Shown one piece after another: positions 25,201 to 36,600 of a stretch of DNA of 64,000 nt. The number at the start of each line of letters is the position of its first letter. The stretch's first letter is position 1. The DNA is from Maylandia zebra (taxonomy: Eukaryota > Chordata > Actinopteri > Cichliformes > Cichlidae): positions 22,128,033-22,192,032 of the forward strand of contig NC_135170.1 in NCBI RefSeq assembly GCF_041146795.1, read 5' to 3'. The notes below the pieces were generated by a model that was given only the letters and a program-made list of their open reading frames with translations, was not told the origin of the DNA and searched no databases. The translations under genes were made by a program, and so were the position numbers.

Positions 25201-28200
25201 TCCCATCCATCACATCTTTGATGTTATCATGCTCATCTTTAACTGTTTTAGGTAACAACTCAGTGCTGTAGTTCTCAAGGATACCTTTCAGAAGGTTTTT
25301 CAGGGATGAGTACAGAAAGAAGTTTCCATTTTGAATGCTGCTTGCTTTGTTGAACACTGAGGCACAGTGAGAACAACAAGAATCAGGATCGTTTCCCATG
25401 AAGTTTTTACACTCTTGACAGTAAAACATTGTAAATGTGGTTGGACTTTGTCCTTGTGTCACTGTTGCCCAGGAGCGAATTGGTTCGTTACTCTGAAAAG
25501 ACAAACAAACATGTGTTTTATATACACAAATAATATTGGGATAACAACATGACTTGAGGAGAAACATCAATATTCCTTCTTACTGTGTCACTGCCTCTGT
25601 CAACTGCTGAAGCAGACTCCAACTGAAATGGAAAAATGTTGTGGTCCTGCATCTAAAACAAGGCCAAAACATCAGCCAGGCCTACCTATACTCTTAATAT
25701 TTCATATTCACTTGATGAAGGTGCATTTCAGATATTTATATTAAACTAATTTGAAGCAGTTTGCATTTGTTAGCTTCATTATTTATTGCTCCTCTTAATG
25801 CAGCATTATGGAGACAAAATGTTTGTCTGCAGATAAAATCATTGTAAATCACTGGATCTTCAACCAGTTTAAAAATATTTTTTCTGACTTCCTTTCTTAC
25901 CGTGTCTTTGCCATCTGTTGTGTCAGACGCTGAAGAAGATTCCAAATGTTGAGGAAAAATGTTTGGCTCCTGCGTGAAAACAAATACCAAATAATTATCC
26001 AGACAAGGCACAGGCCTTCATGTTGTTTACTCACTGTCATGATTCGGCCGTGTGGCAGGCAGGATGAGGACCCAAATTGCAAACTCACAGACACGGGGGA
26101 TAAACTCAAAATGCAGCTTTATTGCTGACAGGTGATAAACAATAACGATGATACAAAAGCAATACAAAACTACACTAAACTGGGAAAAGCTAAAGTAACA
26201 TATACCGGAAGACACGGGGAGAACCACACACGGCATGAGGGAGAACGCGACGCCGAACAGAGGGAGACTCAGACAGAAATACACAGAGGGTAAACGAGGA
26301 AAGTGGGCACACACGGGGAACACAGGTGATACTGATAATCATAACGAGACAGGGCGGGGTGAACTGAACATGACATGTACAGGCACAGAGGTTCAGACAG
26401 GAGGAGAGAGAGCACGGGGAAAACAGACATAACGGGCTGGGGAAACATGGAATAAAACATAAGGAGAGACGAGGGCTCACAGATACACAGAGGGGCACAC
26501 AGGGGGTAAAAGCCATGAAGGGAAAACACTTAGGGAACAACACAACAGGGCAACTCAGAAAACATGGCCTAAATAAGGAACGAAATACAAAAATACAAGG
26601 AACTAAGAATACTGGGCCCACATGGCCCAGGACCATGACACTCACAGTTTGTGAAAAACAGTTGAGCTGTGTTGGAGAATTCTGCAGAGGACTTAGGTAA
26701 ACAGCTAACCTGGTTCACTTTGCTCATATTGACACCTGTTTTACTCTAAAGATATGAGTCCTTGAATCAATCAAAATGTATTTTTATTAGTGCTGTCAGC
26801 ATTAATCTCTTTAAAATGACGTTAACGCCATAATGTCATTTTAACTTAATGGCGTAAGCGGTTAGCCTGTTATTGTTTAGCGGCGTCCAGCTCCACGCAT
26901 GGGGAGCTCCGCGGTAACCAGCTAACGTAGATTTGCTGCGTTAATGCGGCTATGGCGTCAATGTCATTTTAAGTCTGACATCATGTCAAGTTCAGGGTTC
27001 ATTTTAAGATTATAATCATGACCTATAGGGCCCTGCACGGTGTAGCTCCAACTTACATCAGTGATCTTCTTCTGCCTTATCGCCCCAGCAGGTCCCTGAG
27101 GTCTTGTGACCAGGGACCTGTGATAATAGTGTCACAGGACATTCACAGACACATTTACACCTAACACCTTTCTAGAAAAAGGCTTTGAGTTAATTTGCCC
27201 TTTCCACTTCCACAAAAACAGTCTATAAAGCACTGTCATCTTGTTGTTATTAATACATTGTTTGTAATATATAGCACCTTTTCACCAAAGCAATCGTCAG
27301 ATAAGATATTCATTTTTGACAATCTAAGACTTTTTTCAGTATTATGAATATGTTCTCATAAATTATAAAGTCTAAGGAGCTTAGAAAGAAAAGCATCTGG
27401 ACTTCTTTAAGTTGCTTGAAGACATTTCACCTCTCATCCGAGAAGCTTCTTCAGAGTCCCAGATTTAAGACCAATGGGAGTGTCCCCCATGGGTGTAAAG
27501 GGAATCAAAACTGGATTATAGATGGCAGACAGTTGTAGACCGTGTCGTAAGCCACCGCCTCTGTTTACCCTCTGCTTTACCCTCTGTTTACCCTCTTTGA
27601 ACAGAGGCGGTGGCTTACGACACCAATTGTCTGCCATCTATGATCCAGTTTCTAGATCCCGTGCCTATGCACATCCTGGTTCTTCTGACTTCAGGAGATC
27701 ACATGATAGGGTGGGGCTTGGTTTCACAATGAGTTCACCCGAAACTTTGGCTGATTGTGACCAACACCTGTTTTCACACCTTGGCTCATGTGATTAGGTA
27801 GAGGATCAATAAGGGGTCCATGTCCATTTTAGGGGATACTCCAATAGGGCTTGAATCTGGGACTCTCCACCATTTGACCCAGGAATGAGAGGTGAAACAT
27901 CTTCAAGTCCAGACGTTTTTCTTTCCAAGGTCCTTAGACTACGATGACCTGGATGGCTGAGAACCCCCACAGACATAAACTATATTCGCTCCTCCAGGAG
28001 AAAGCTAAGTACCCCAAAGAGAGAGTGGCTCTTTCTGCTGCCACACAGAGGTCTCTGGACAGGAAAAAGAAGTAAGAAATTAAAGGGAAACACATGTTTT
28101 TATGGTAATGCTTTTTAGATCGAGTGATTAGTGGTGTATGTGGTACTGGAGTTGGTGAGTCTCCAGCACAGACTAGGAAGATGCAGCAGAAGCCAAACTG

Positions 28201-31200
28201 CCCCACTACCAACAAATATGATATTACTTCATTATTACTTTTAATTGATTCTAAATTTCACTTGATGTTATTTCTAAATGATTGTCCTCAAAAGTTATTT
28301 ACATACATTCATTACTCCTTTCCTAGAGTCTTGAAGCCAAGCCAAAGACAACATGTTTGTGCCTCAGGACAGCTTAACCGTCAGGAGCAAGTCTGTACCG
28401 GTACAGATTGTAAAACATCTATTATAACACACCCATTGCCTGAAGTCATTCTTTCTCAGTACATTGTCCACCGAGGTTTCAATATTTTTTATTATAATTA
28501 ATTATAATTATAACATAATTTGTCACATATTAATAAAAGTAGCAGTCTTCAGACACAACCTGCTTTCGACGTATAAATAAAGATCTTTGTTTACACACTG
28601 GCATGCTGTTACATTAATTGTAAGGGGCAAGTTTGTACTTGTCCAGTAATTATTGTACCAGTATAGTACCAGTAAACATTGTAGTCATTCTTTCTTAGCT
28701 CAGTGTCCGCAAAACTTTAAACATTTTTTGTTTTTTATAGATAATTAATTACAGTTCTAACATTATTTTAGTCACATATTCATAAATGCAGCAGTCTTCA
28801 GACGCACCCTGCCTTTAATGTATTTAAAGTCATGCCCTAACTGGAGTTTTTACTCTTTTAATGCAAACCTTTCACCACTAAGACTTTAGTCAATGCTGCT
28901 AACCACACGATGGTCCTTGAATTAGCTTTGAAAATTCACATGAATGAACTGTTGCTCACCGAGTAGAGCCGTATTGTGAGAGGGTCACCATGGCTATTAG
29001 CCAGGCCAGCTTCTGGGAGAAGGGTTCTGGCCCCTGTTTTTTTGTTTACAGTGTGATGATGTGAGGGGAGCCGCGGTGGAGCAATGGACTCCAGGATGAG
29101 ATGGGGATAGGAGGGTTCTCCTTTTCTGCCTGGGACGAGGCTGGTCTGGACCCTGCTCTGAAGGAGGAATTTCGGTCCTGCTTGTGAACACCTAACAAAC
29201 ATTTATCCTTTGTTGTGGGACAGTTACATTGTGGGACAGGGTGGGAGTTTAGCGAGCATAGAACATTGTGTTTTATATGTTTTTTTGAAATTGGGATTAT
29301 TTATTTCTGGGGATTTTAGTACCTTGACAACATTTTATTGCTTGTTTTTAGAATTGTTTTTCATTCTTCCTCCCTGGTTTGGAAATAAGCTGTTTCTGAT
29401 GAGACTTACATCATCTATGTGCCCTGGGTTTCTGACTCGCGCACTCTCCCCTTGTATCTAAAGAACCAGCCTGTATAGTAAGACATTCGCACCAGCGTGT
29501 CTACATATTCACGAACAAAAACATCACAGTGCTGTTGGTTTGACTGTTGCCACTCGCCAAAATAATTTGTGTCAACAGCTGATTGTCAATGAAGGAAAAA
29601 ATAAGTAGCTGTAGTTAAATGTAAGTCAAAAGAAGCTAAATTGAAAACACTTAAAAACAGTTGTGTGCCTAATTACTCTGGCTTTGTTATCTGTCATGTT
29701 TTAGTGATGCATATATTTAATATCAACTGCTTATAGCTGTAAGTTCAGTTTTATACAGACAGTCAGACAATTTAGTTGTGGTGAAAATACAATATTTAAG
29801 TGTGTATGATTTATTCATTGCATTTTTTTTCTTCAAGGGCTTTAATTACCAGATGCATGCTTAATCATCAAGGTAAGTAAATCCCAAATGTACTGTTTGG
29901 GAAAACCTGCAGTCTGTTGAGACTGAAGAAGTCACTTGGATGAGTGACAAAACATTTGTCTCACTGAAAACACTACGCGCAGATGAACACAATCAGCCTT
30001 TTGGGCTATAGTTACCAATTTGTACATTGTTTCCTTTTTTATCTATGCTGAGTTTTCAGTTCTCTGAGTCATATCAAAGTGTTTTAGTATTTGGTTTTAA
30101 TGACTTATGAAAAGGAAAAAAGATACAATCTCTGACATCTTCAGTATATTCTGATTATTTTTTCATAAACTATAAACTACATTCACTCCTACAGGAGAAA
30201 GCTAAGTGCCCCAAAGAGAGAGTGGCCCTTTCTGCTGCCACACATCGGTCTCTGGACAGGAAGAAGAAGTAAGACAAGAAATGGAAACACATGTTTTGCA
30301 TTAATGCTGTTGAGATCCAGTGATCAGTGGTGTATTTGGACTTCTTTAGGGTTGGTGAATCTCCAGCACAGACAAAAAAGATGCAGCAGAAGCCAAAATG
30401 CCCCACTACCAACAGGTGTGAAACACAGCTGTGGGATGTTATTACTTTTTGGTTCATTTTGTGTTTCCCTTTATGCAATTTCCAGATTATATTCTCCAGA
30501 GGTTATTTACATACATTCAGCATTCCTTTCCTAGAGTCTTGAAGCCAAGCCAAGGACAAACGGTTTGTGCCCCCAGGACAGTTTAACTGTCAGGAGCAAG
30601 TCTGTACTGGTCCAGATTGTAAAACAACTTTATAACACGACCATTTCCTGAAGTCATTTTCTAGATAATCCTTCTTTCTAAGCTCATTGCCCACCAAGGT
30701 TTAAACAGTTTTCTCTATAATGAATTATAATTCTAACATCATTTGTCACATATTCACATAAAATGTCACATAAAAGTAGCAATTTTCAGGCACAACCTTG
30801 TTTCAACGTATAGACAAAGATCTCTGTTTACACTCTGGCATGCTGTTACATTAATGTAGCTTCACACGACCACAGATGCACAGCAGGCATTCAGTGTGGA
30901 CTTTGTTTCAGAAATGACTGAAGAATAAGAAATTAATGGGACCAAGAAACAATATAAGACATTTATATAAAAAGTATTTCTGTAATATTGTGTGAATTGA
31001 TGCGTGCACTGCAGCACCACGCTGATTTCATATTTGTGCACTTGTAGCATTCAGTGTTGAGTTTTTTCTCCCACACTGCCATGTGTGTCTTTTAAACGAT
31101 GTTTGATTTCATTTAAAATGTCAGATTGTTTTTTCTTTTTAGTTTTAGGTCAACTTACGGCATAAGTCTATATACGAGCTTCTTTTCTGTTGTTTGCTTC

Positions 31201-33562
31201 ACTGATGGTTCATGACCCGGTAAACATGTTTAACATGGTATTAAACAAGGGTCCTACTTAGATATTTAATTCTGGCCTATGATAAGGTAATAAAGCCACA
31301 TATGAACAGTGGTCATGTTTATTTTTCAAAAATCTCTAAAAATCATTTACTGTATTTACACATCCTTTTTTTTTTTTTTTTAGGAACGAACGAATTTGAG
31401 TAATTTGAATTGACTCTGAATAGCAGCACAAATCCAGAGTGAAGAAGGAGGCCAAACAGATTTTTCAGGCATATTTAAGTAATAAGACTTTAATTATAAT
31501 CATTTTTATGTAGCAGGATACAAACATTCTTGAGCAAATCAATCTGTATTATATTCAATAGACTTGCACACATTGCAGCATTAAACAGAATAAGTCTCAT
31601 CAGCCATTACACAATAATCTGAGGTAATATGAAGCTTTATGATCTGTTATCTCAGTAATAGCAATCTGTATCAGGATGCAGTAAACCACATTGATCCACT
31701 CACCCCGGATTTTTAGCGTTAATTCACGAAATGTTTATGTGTCACAATAATTTGCATTTCATATTGAATAGAGGTAAACTGACATGTATGATAAATACGT
31801 AGTGAATACAAAGTTGGGAAAGGCAAGCTTTTGGCTGTTTACCAATCACTCCATAATTTCCTCCATATACAGATAATACACATACAGTACTGAGTGATAT
31901 AATCCTACATTACACTGGCTACATTATGTCCACACTGTCACACCAAAAGAAAACGTAAGCCACAGATCTCGCACACATATGAACAAAATGACTCCAAACT
32001 CCTTTGAAAAAACTTCATCATCGTTCATTTTTCCAAGATTTTCACTGTAGTAAAAACAGCCATGTGCCATGATATACAAGACAGAGAAAGCACCTTAGCT
32101 GTGCTGGAACTTTAATATCTTTCATATGAGTTTGGTAAAGGCACCAGCCAACCATCCACATACATGCATTTACACCTAACATCCCTCAAAAAGAAGGCTT
32201 TGGGCTGAGTTGTCCTTTCCACTTCCACAAAGATAGTCCTTGATGCACTGTCAGGAATCATCCTGCTGTCCTCTGCATCACGTTTGATATAAAATAGCTG
32301 GACCACAATGACTGAAATAGCCGAGCACACACAGTTGGATGTGCAAACACAGTTCTCTTTAAACCTGACGATGAACTGTATTTCTCCATAGCAGCCATTC
32401 TTGAGTTTTATGACACAGTCTGTTCTGTCTGTCTCTTCATGGTTTACAGAGTAAACAGTATTTCTGTTGATGAAGCTGTCAAAGGCTTCCACTGATCTGA
32501 ATGAAACAGGTCGATTTAAGAGCTCTTCTATTGCTAGTTTTATGGATCCTGTGATATCCAGATGCCGTGAATTTCCAAGCAGATTGTAACAATCAGTGGT
32601 TTCATTTACTGGTGAAATTTTGGCTAACGGAGAATTTCTGTTAGAAACAAGGGAGCGAAGGTGACTTGGCAGAAGCTGCCAACGGAGAAACTTGTCTTGA
32701 ATTTTTTGAGGATTGTAGTTTATGTTGCTAAGCAGTGCCCTTAAATTTGCACTGTTCCTCTCAAAACTGAATGCTGATGTTGCCCAGAGAGGCCCCCAGT
32801 TATGCACACAGTCAGCTAAGTGGATCAACTGATGGCAGTTGAATGAAACGTTTTCTTCACCATAGAGTTCTTCCATGTTTCTAACAAAGAGTACCAAGTT
32901 CTCATGGACCAGCTGAAGGTCATTTTGGGAGACGGATTCTTGTAGCAGAATGTGAATGCTGATCGACAAACAAAAAAAATGTTGGAGAAATGAAGGCTGA
33001 AGGATGCCTGGTAGGACACTAACAGCATAAAATAAAAGGAAAGCTCGCCACTCAGATGCTTTCCAAGAGTCCCGACCCTTCAGTGACTGTAGAGATCTGC
33101 TCATTTCTGATGGAGGCTTTAACATTCGGAGATAAGAGTCCATCTGTGAAATCTGTTGACCTACATACCAGTCTTTCATGGAGTTCTCTGAGTTCAGCCA
33201 CAATCCAATAAGTTGCTTAGTCACACCAACTAAAACTGAGTGCATATATTCTGGTACAAATCCAAACACAATGTCAAACAAAGGAAGTCTGGAAAGTAAG
33301 GACATTCCTTTTACTCCACACTCTGAGGTGTTTTCATGGGAGCCTTCAGCCTCTCTTGCATTTTCAACAAACATATTCTTTGATCTTGATTCTTGTTTAG
33401 TTTCATCATATCGATATGACCTCACAGATCCAGAGCCCTTTGGTACCACTGTGCCAGGGTGTAAACACCAGTCACAACCATATTCTCCATTGAATTGTTT
33501 GCAATTCCGGAGAAGTGGCCTCGCCACAGCGTCAGAGGAGCAAACCAAGCAGAAGACTTTTG

Positions 33563-33627
<65 letters not shown>

Positions 33628-36600
33628 ACTTTTCATACAAAAAAAATGTAGCACAAAGTGCTTTACATAGTTAAAAGCAGCCCACCCCACCCTCCAACTC
33701 ACTCCCCACACTCTCATTAACATAAATGATGTGAATACACACATATCTCCCCCCCCCCCCCCCCCCCCCCCCCCACCCCACCCCCCACACACACACATAC
33801 ACACACGCGCACACTTAAAGAGTAAAAATTGGGCTGGGCTCGCATGAGCCAAGTGAGGAAACACTATAACAGGGAGCCGTCTGCACCGGGAGCCGGTCAC
33901 AGACCGCAGCCTCCAGGCTGGGCACACAGCAGGAGGGAGGCCAAGGAGCCCCCCAGCCAGGCTGAGAGGACCCCCAGAGACCCAGCAGCCACGGTCGATC
34001 GCAGCCCCGGTGCAGAGAGCGCCCTCTGAGGAAACACTGGAGATATGACACAATAGGATATATACAGGGTAAAATGATAAAATAAATAAGAACAGGATAC
34101 AATATAAATATAAATAGAGTAAGAAGATTAAAAAATGAATAAGAATAAAATCAATAAATATTAGGTAAAGTCTAAATTAATAATAGAATAACAGGATAGA
34201 ATAAATAAGCATAAAATAAATAAACGTTAAGTAAAAGCTAAATTAAAAAGGTGGGTCTTGAGCACTCTTCATTGATGAATGAAGAGTGCCTCTGCTGTCT
34301 CTCCAATGAAATGGATTTTGGGCTAAATCACAACATTCATCCACAAATGGTTTCAGAAATGTGTTCATATGAGGTTTTCCTTGGCCAAACCAAAATCCAG
34401 CAACTATCATATTTTCCTGTCTTTGTGTGTAAGGAAGTTCATTAATAACAAACTGAAGGGGCCAAATTGAGTATCTAGTGGTGCTAAAAATTGGTACTTC
34501 ATCAAAATTCCATGTCAGTGTGAGATCATCTGCAGCTAGTTTACCCTCTCTGAGGAGATTCTGGTACATCATCCCATCCATCACATCTTTGATGTTATCA
34601 TGCTCATCTTTAACTGTTTTAGGTAACAACTCAGTGCTGTAGTTCTCAAGGATACCTTTCAGAAGGTCTTTCAGGGATGAGTACAGAAAGAAGTTTCCAT
34701 TTTGAATGCTGCTTGCTTTGTTGAACACTGAGGCACAGTGAGAACAACAAGAATCAGGATTGTTTCCCATGAAGTTTTTACACTCTTGACAGTAAAACAT
34801 TGTAAATGTGGTTGGACTTTGTCCTTGTGTCACTGTTGCCCAGGAGCGAATTGGTTCATTACTCTGAAAAGACAAACAAACATGTGTTTTATATACACAA
34901 ATAATATCGGCATAACAAAATGACTTGAGGAGAAACATCAATATTCCTTCTTACCGTGTCACTGCCTCTGTCAACTGCTGAAGCAGACTCCAACTGAAAT
35001 GGAAACATGTTGTGGCCCTGCATCTAAAACAAGGACAAAACATCAGCCAGGCCTACCTATACTCTTAATATTTCATATTCACTTGATGAAGGTGCATTTC
35101 AGATATGTATATTAAACAAATTTGAAGCAGTTTGCATTTGTTAGCTTCATTATTTATTGCTCCTCTTAATGCAGCATTATGGAGACAAAATGTTTGTCTG
35201 CAGATAAAATCATTGTTAATCACTGGATCTTCAACCAGTTTAAAAATATTTTTTCTGACTTCCTTTCTTACCGTGTCTTTGCCATCTGTAATGGAGGAGG
35301 TCACTGTAAGAGGGATGGACTTGACCTCCTGACTATGACTGATGTAGATGATAAGGTGCTGACTCTAAGAATCCACAATCTCAACAGGGTTGTCCGATAA
35401 GAACAGATGGCATATCCACAAAATCCACTGCCACTCAGGTATCTGTCGTTCACTCATTTATTTAGCAAGAATCCGAAGCACACATCCATAATGTGAGTGA
35501 GGGGATTTAACAGACTGTAAAATGCTATATGCCGTGTGGTGAGTGATGGTGTGGTTTCTGTTGGAAAGAACATAAAAGTCTTCCATAATTATGTGAACAG
35601 AGTGAATTAAATGTGTAATACAACAATACAAACAATACTGGATAGTGGAACATTCAACCAAAATAAGGGAGTGTCAACAAATGCTAATTTTACTATTTAC
35701 ATAAATCCTAACTAGGCACTTTACATTAGAGCTAACATGAGAAATTAGTGACGGTCCCTTAATGACCGCACGGCAGAGGCTGCTTCGCAGTAAACGGCAG
35801 TAACAATCGGTAAACAAAGTGTGCGCCAAGGATTAAACAAGGGAGGATAATGGCCGCAGCAAAGAACAAACACGATAAACACAGAAACTTACAGTCTCAT
35901 GGACGCACACCGCTAACAGCATTAGAGGAATGAAAATCCACACGGTGAGTAAAACTCTGCTGACTCTTCCCACCTGCAGCTCCGACCGAACTCTCTGCGT
36001 CGACGTGTGCGTAATGATGAGGTAGAATTGTGTCTTCTGATTGGTGAAGAGAATGGGTTGCCTCACCGCTCATTGGCTAAACGGCAGCCGTATGCTGATA
36101 TCTTACTCCGCAGATGCGGCTCCGTTCGTGAGTTCTGCGAAATGGCTGGCCTTTTGTACAGCCGCCCCCAACTTTGCGGAGCAAAGGTGCACTTCACTTA
36201 GGAAGGTCAGGCAGTAGACTCCGGTGGAAGAGCTGGAAGTCTGATAAGTCGTGCCACTGATCGTGTATATGTCTTGTCTCCAACCTGTATCTGAACGGTT
36301 CGAACCCTGCCATCTGCTCCAGGGATTACTTGGCTGACCTTACCAACTGGCCATAGGGCACGAGGGAGCTGCTGGTCCACAATGAGAACGATAGTGCCAA
36401 CAGTCAACTCATCTCTTTCCTGCTGCCATTTGTGCCGCATCTGGAGTGAAGGTAGATAATTCCGGATGTAGTGGATCCAGAATTGATCCGCCAAGGCTTG
36501 ACATTGTCTCCACCTACGACGGCTCAGGAGTTCTGCTTCTGGGTAGACGACCTGTGGCATACCGGAATCAGGCCGCCCCATCAACAACATGTTGGGAGTG

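Larger units (their letters stand above)
19897..27109 (-). mobile_element. Duplicated block, copy A: Transposase_21/tnp2-like (CACTA/EnSpm-type) element, truncated
   Basis: From about ATTATAACACACCC at 19897 to GTGACCAG at 27109 the sequence matches copy B (28418 onward) almost base for base. Copy A has its own solo LTR (26035-26640) but lacks the BEL/Pao and 708-bp insertions of copy B. It carries a transposase gene on the minus strand and small plus-strand exon-like segments. Neither end shows terminal inverted repeats, so both ends seem to be truncation points. Confidence 0.65.

Noticed and set aside
26190..26645. A 151-codon minus-strand frame rich in C, P and F
   Set aside because: It lies entirely inside the solo LTR 26035-26640, with overlapping frames and no domain.
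33565..33613. (ATCA)n array considered as a CRISPR-like or regulatory repeat
   Set aside because: It is a 4-bp microsatellite tail of a LINE-like insertion, with no spacers.
33619..34102. Frames of 95-144 codons on the minus strand
   Set aside because: They fall in the LINE-like insertion and include translation of the poly-C tract.
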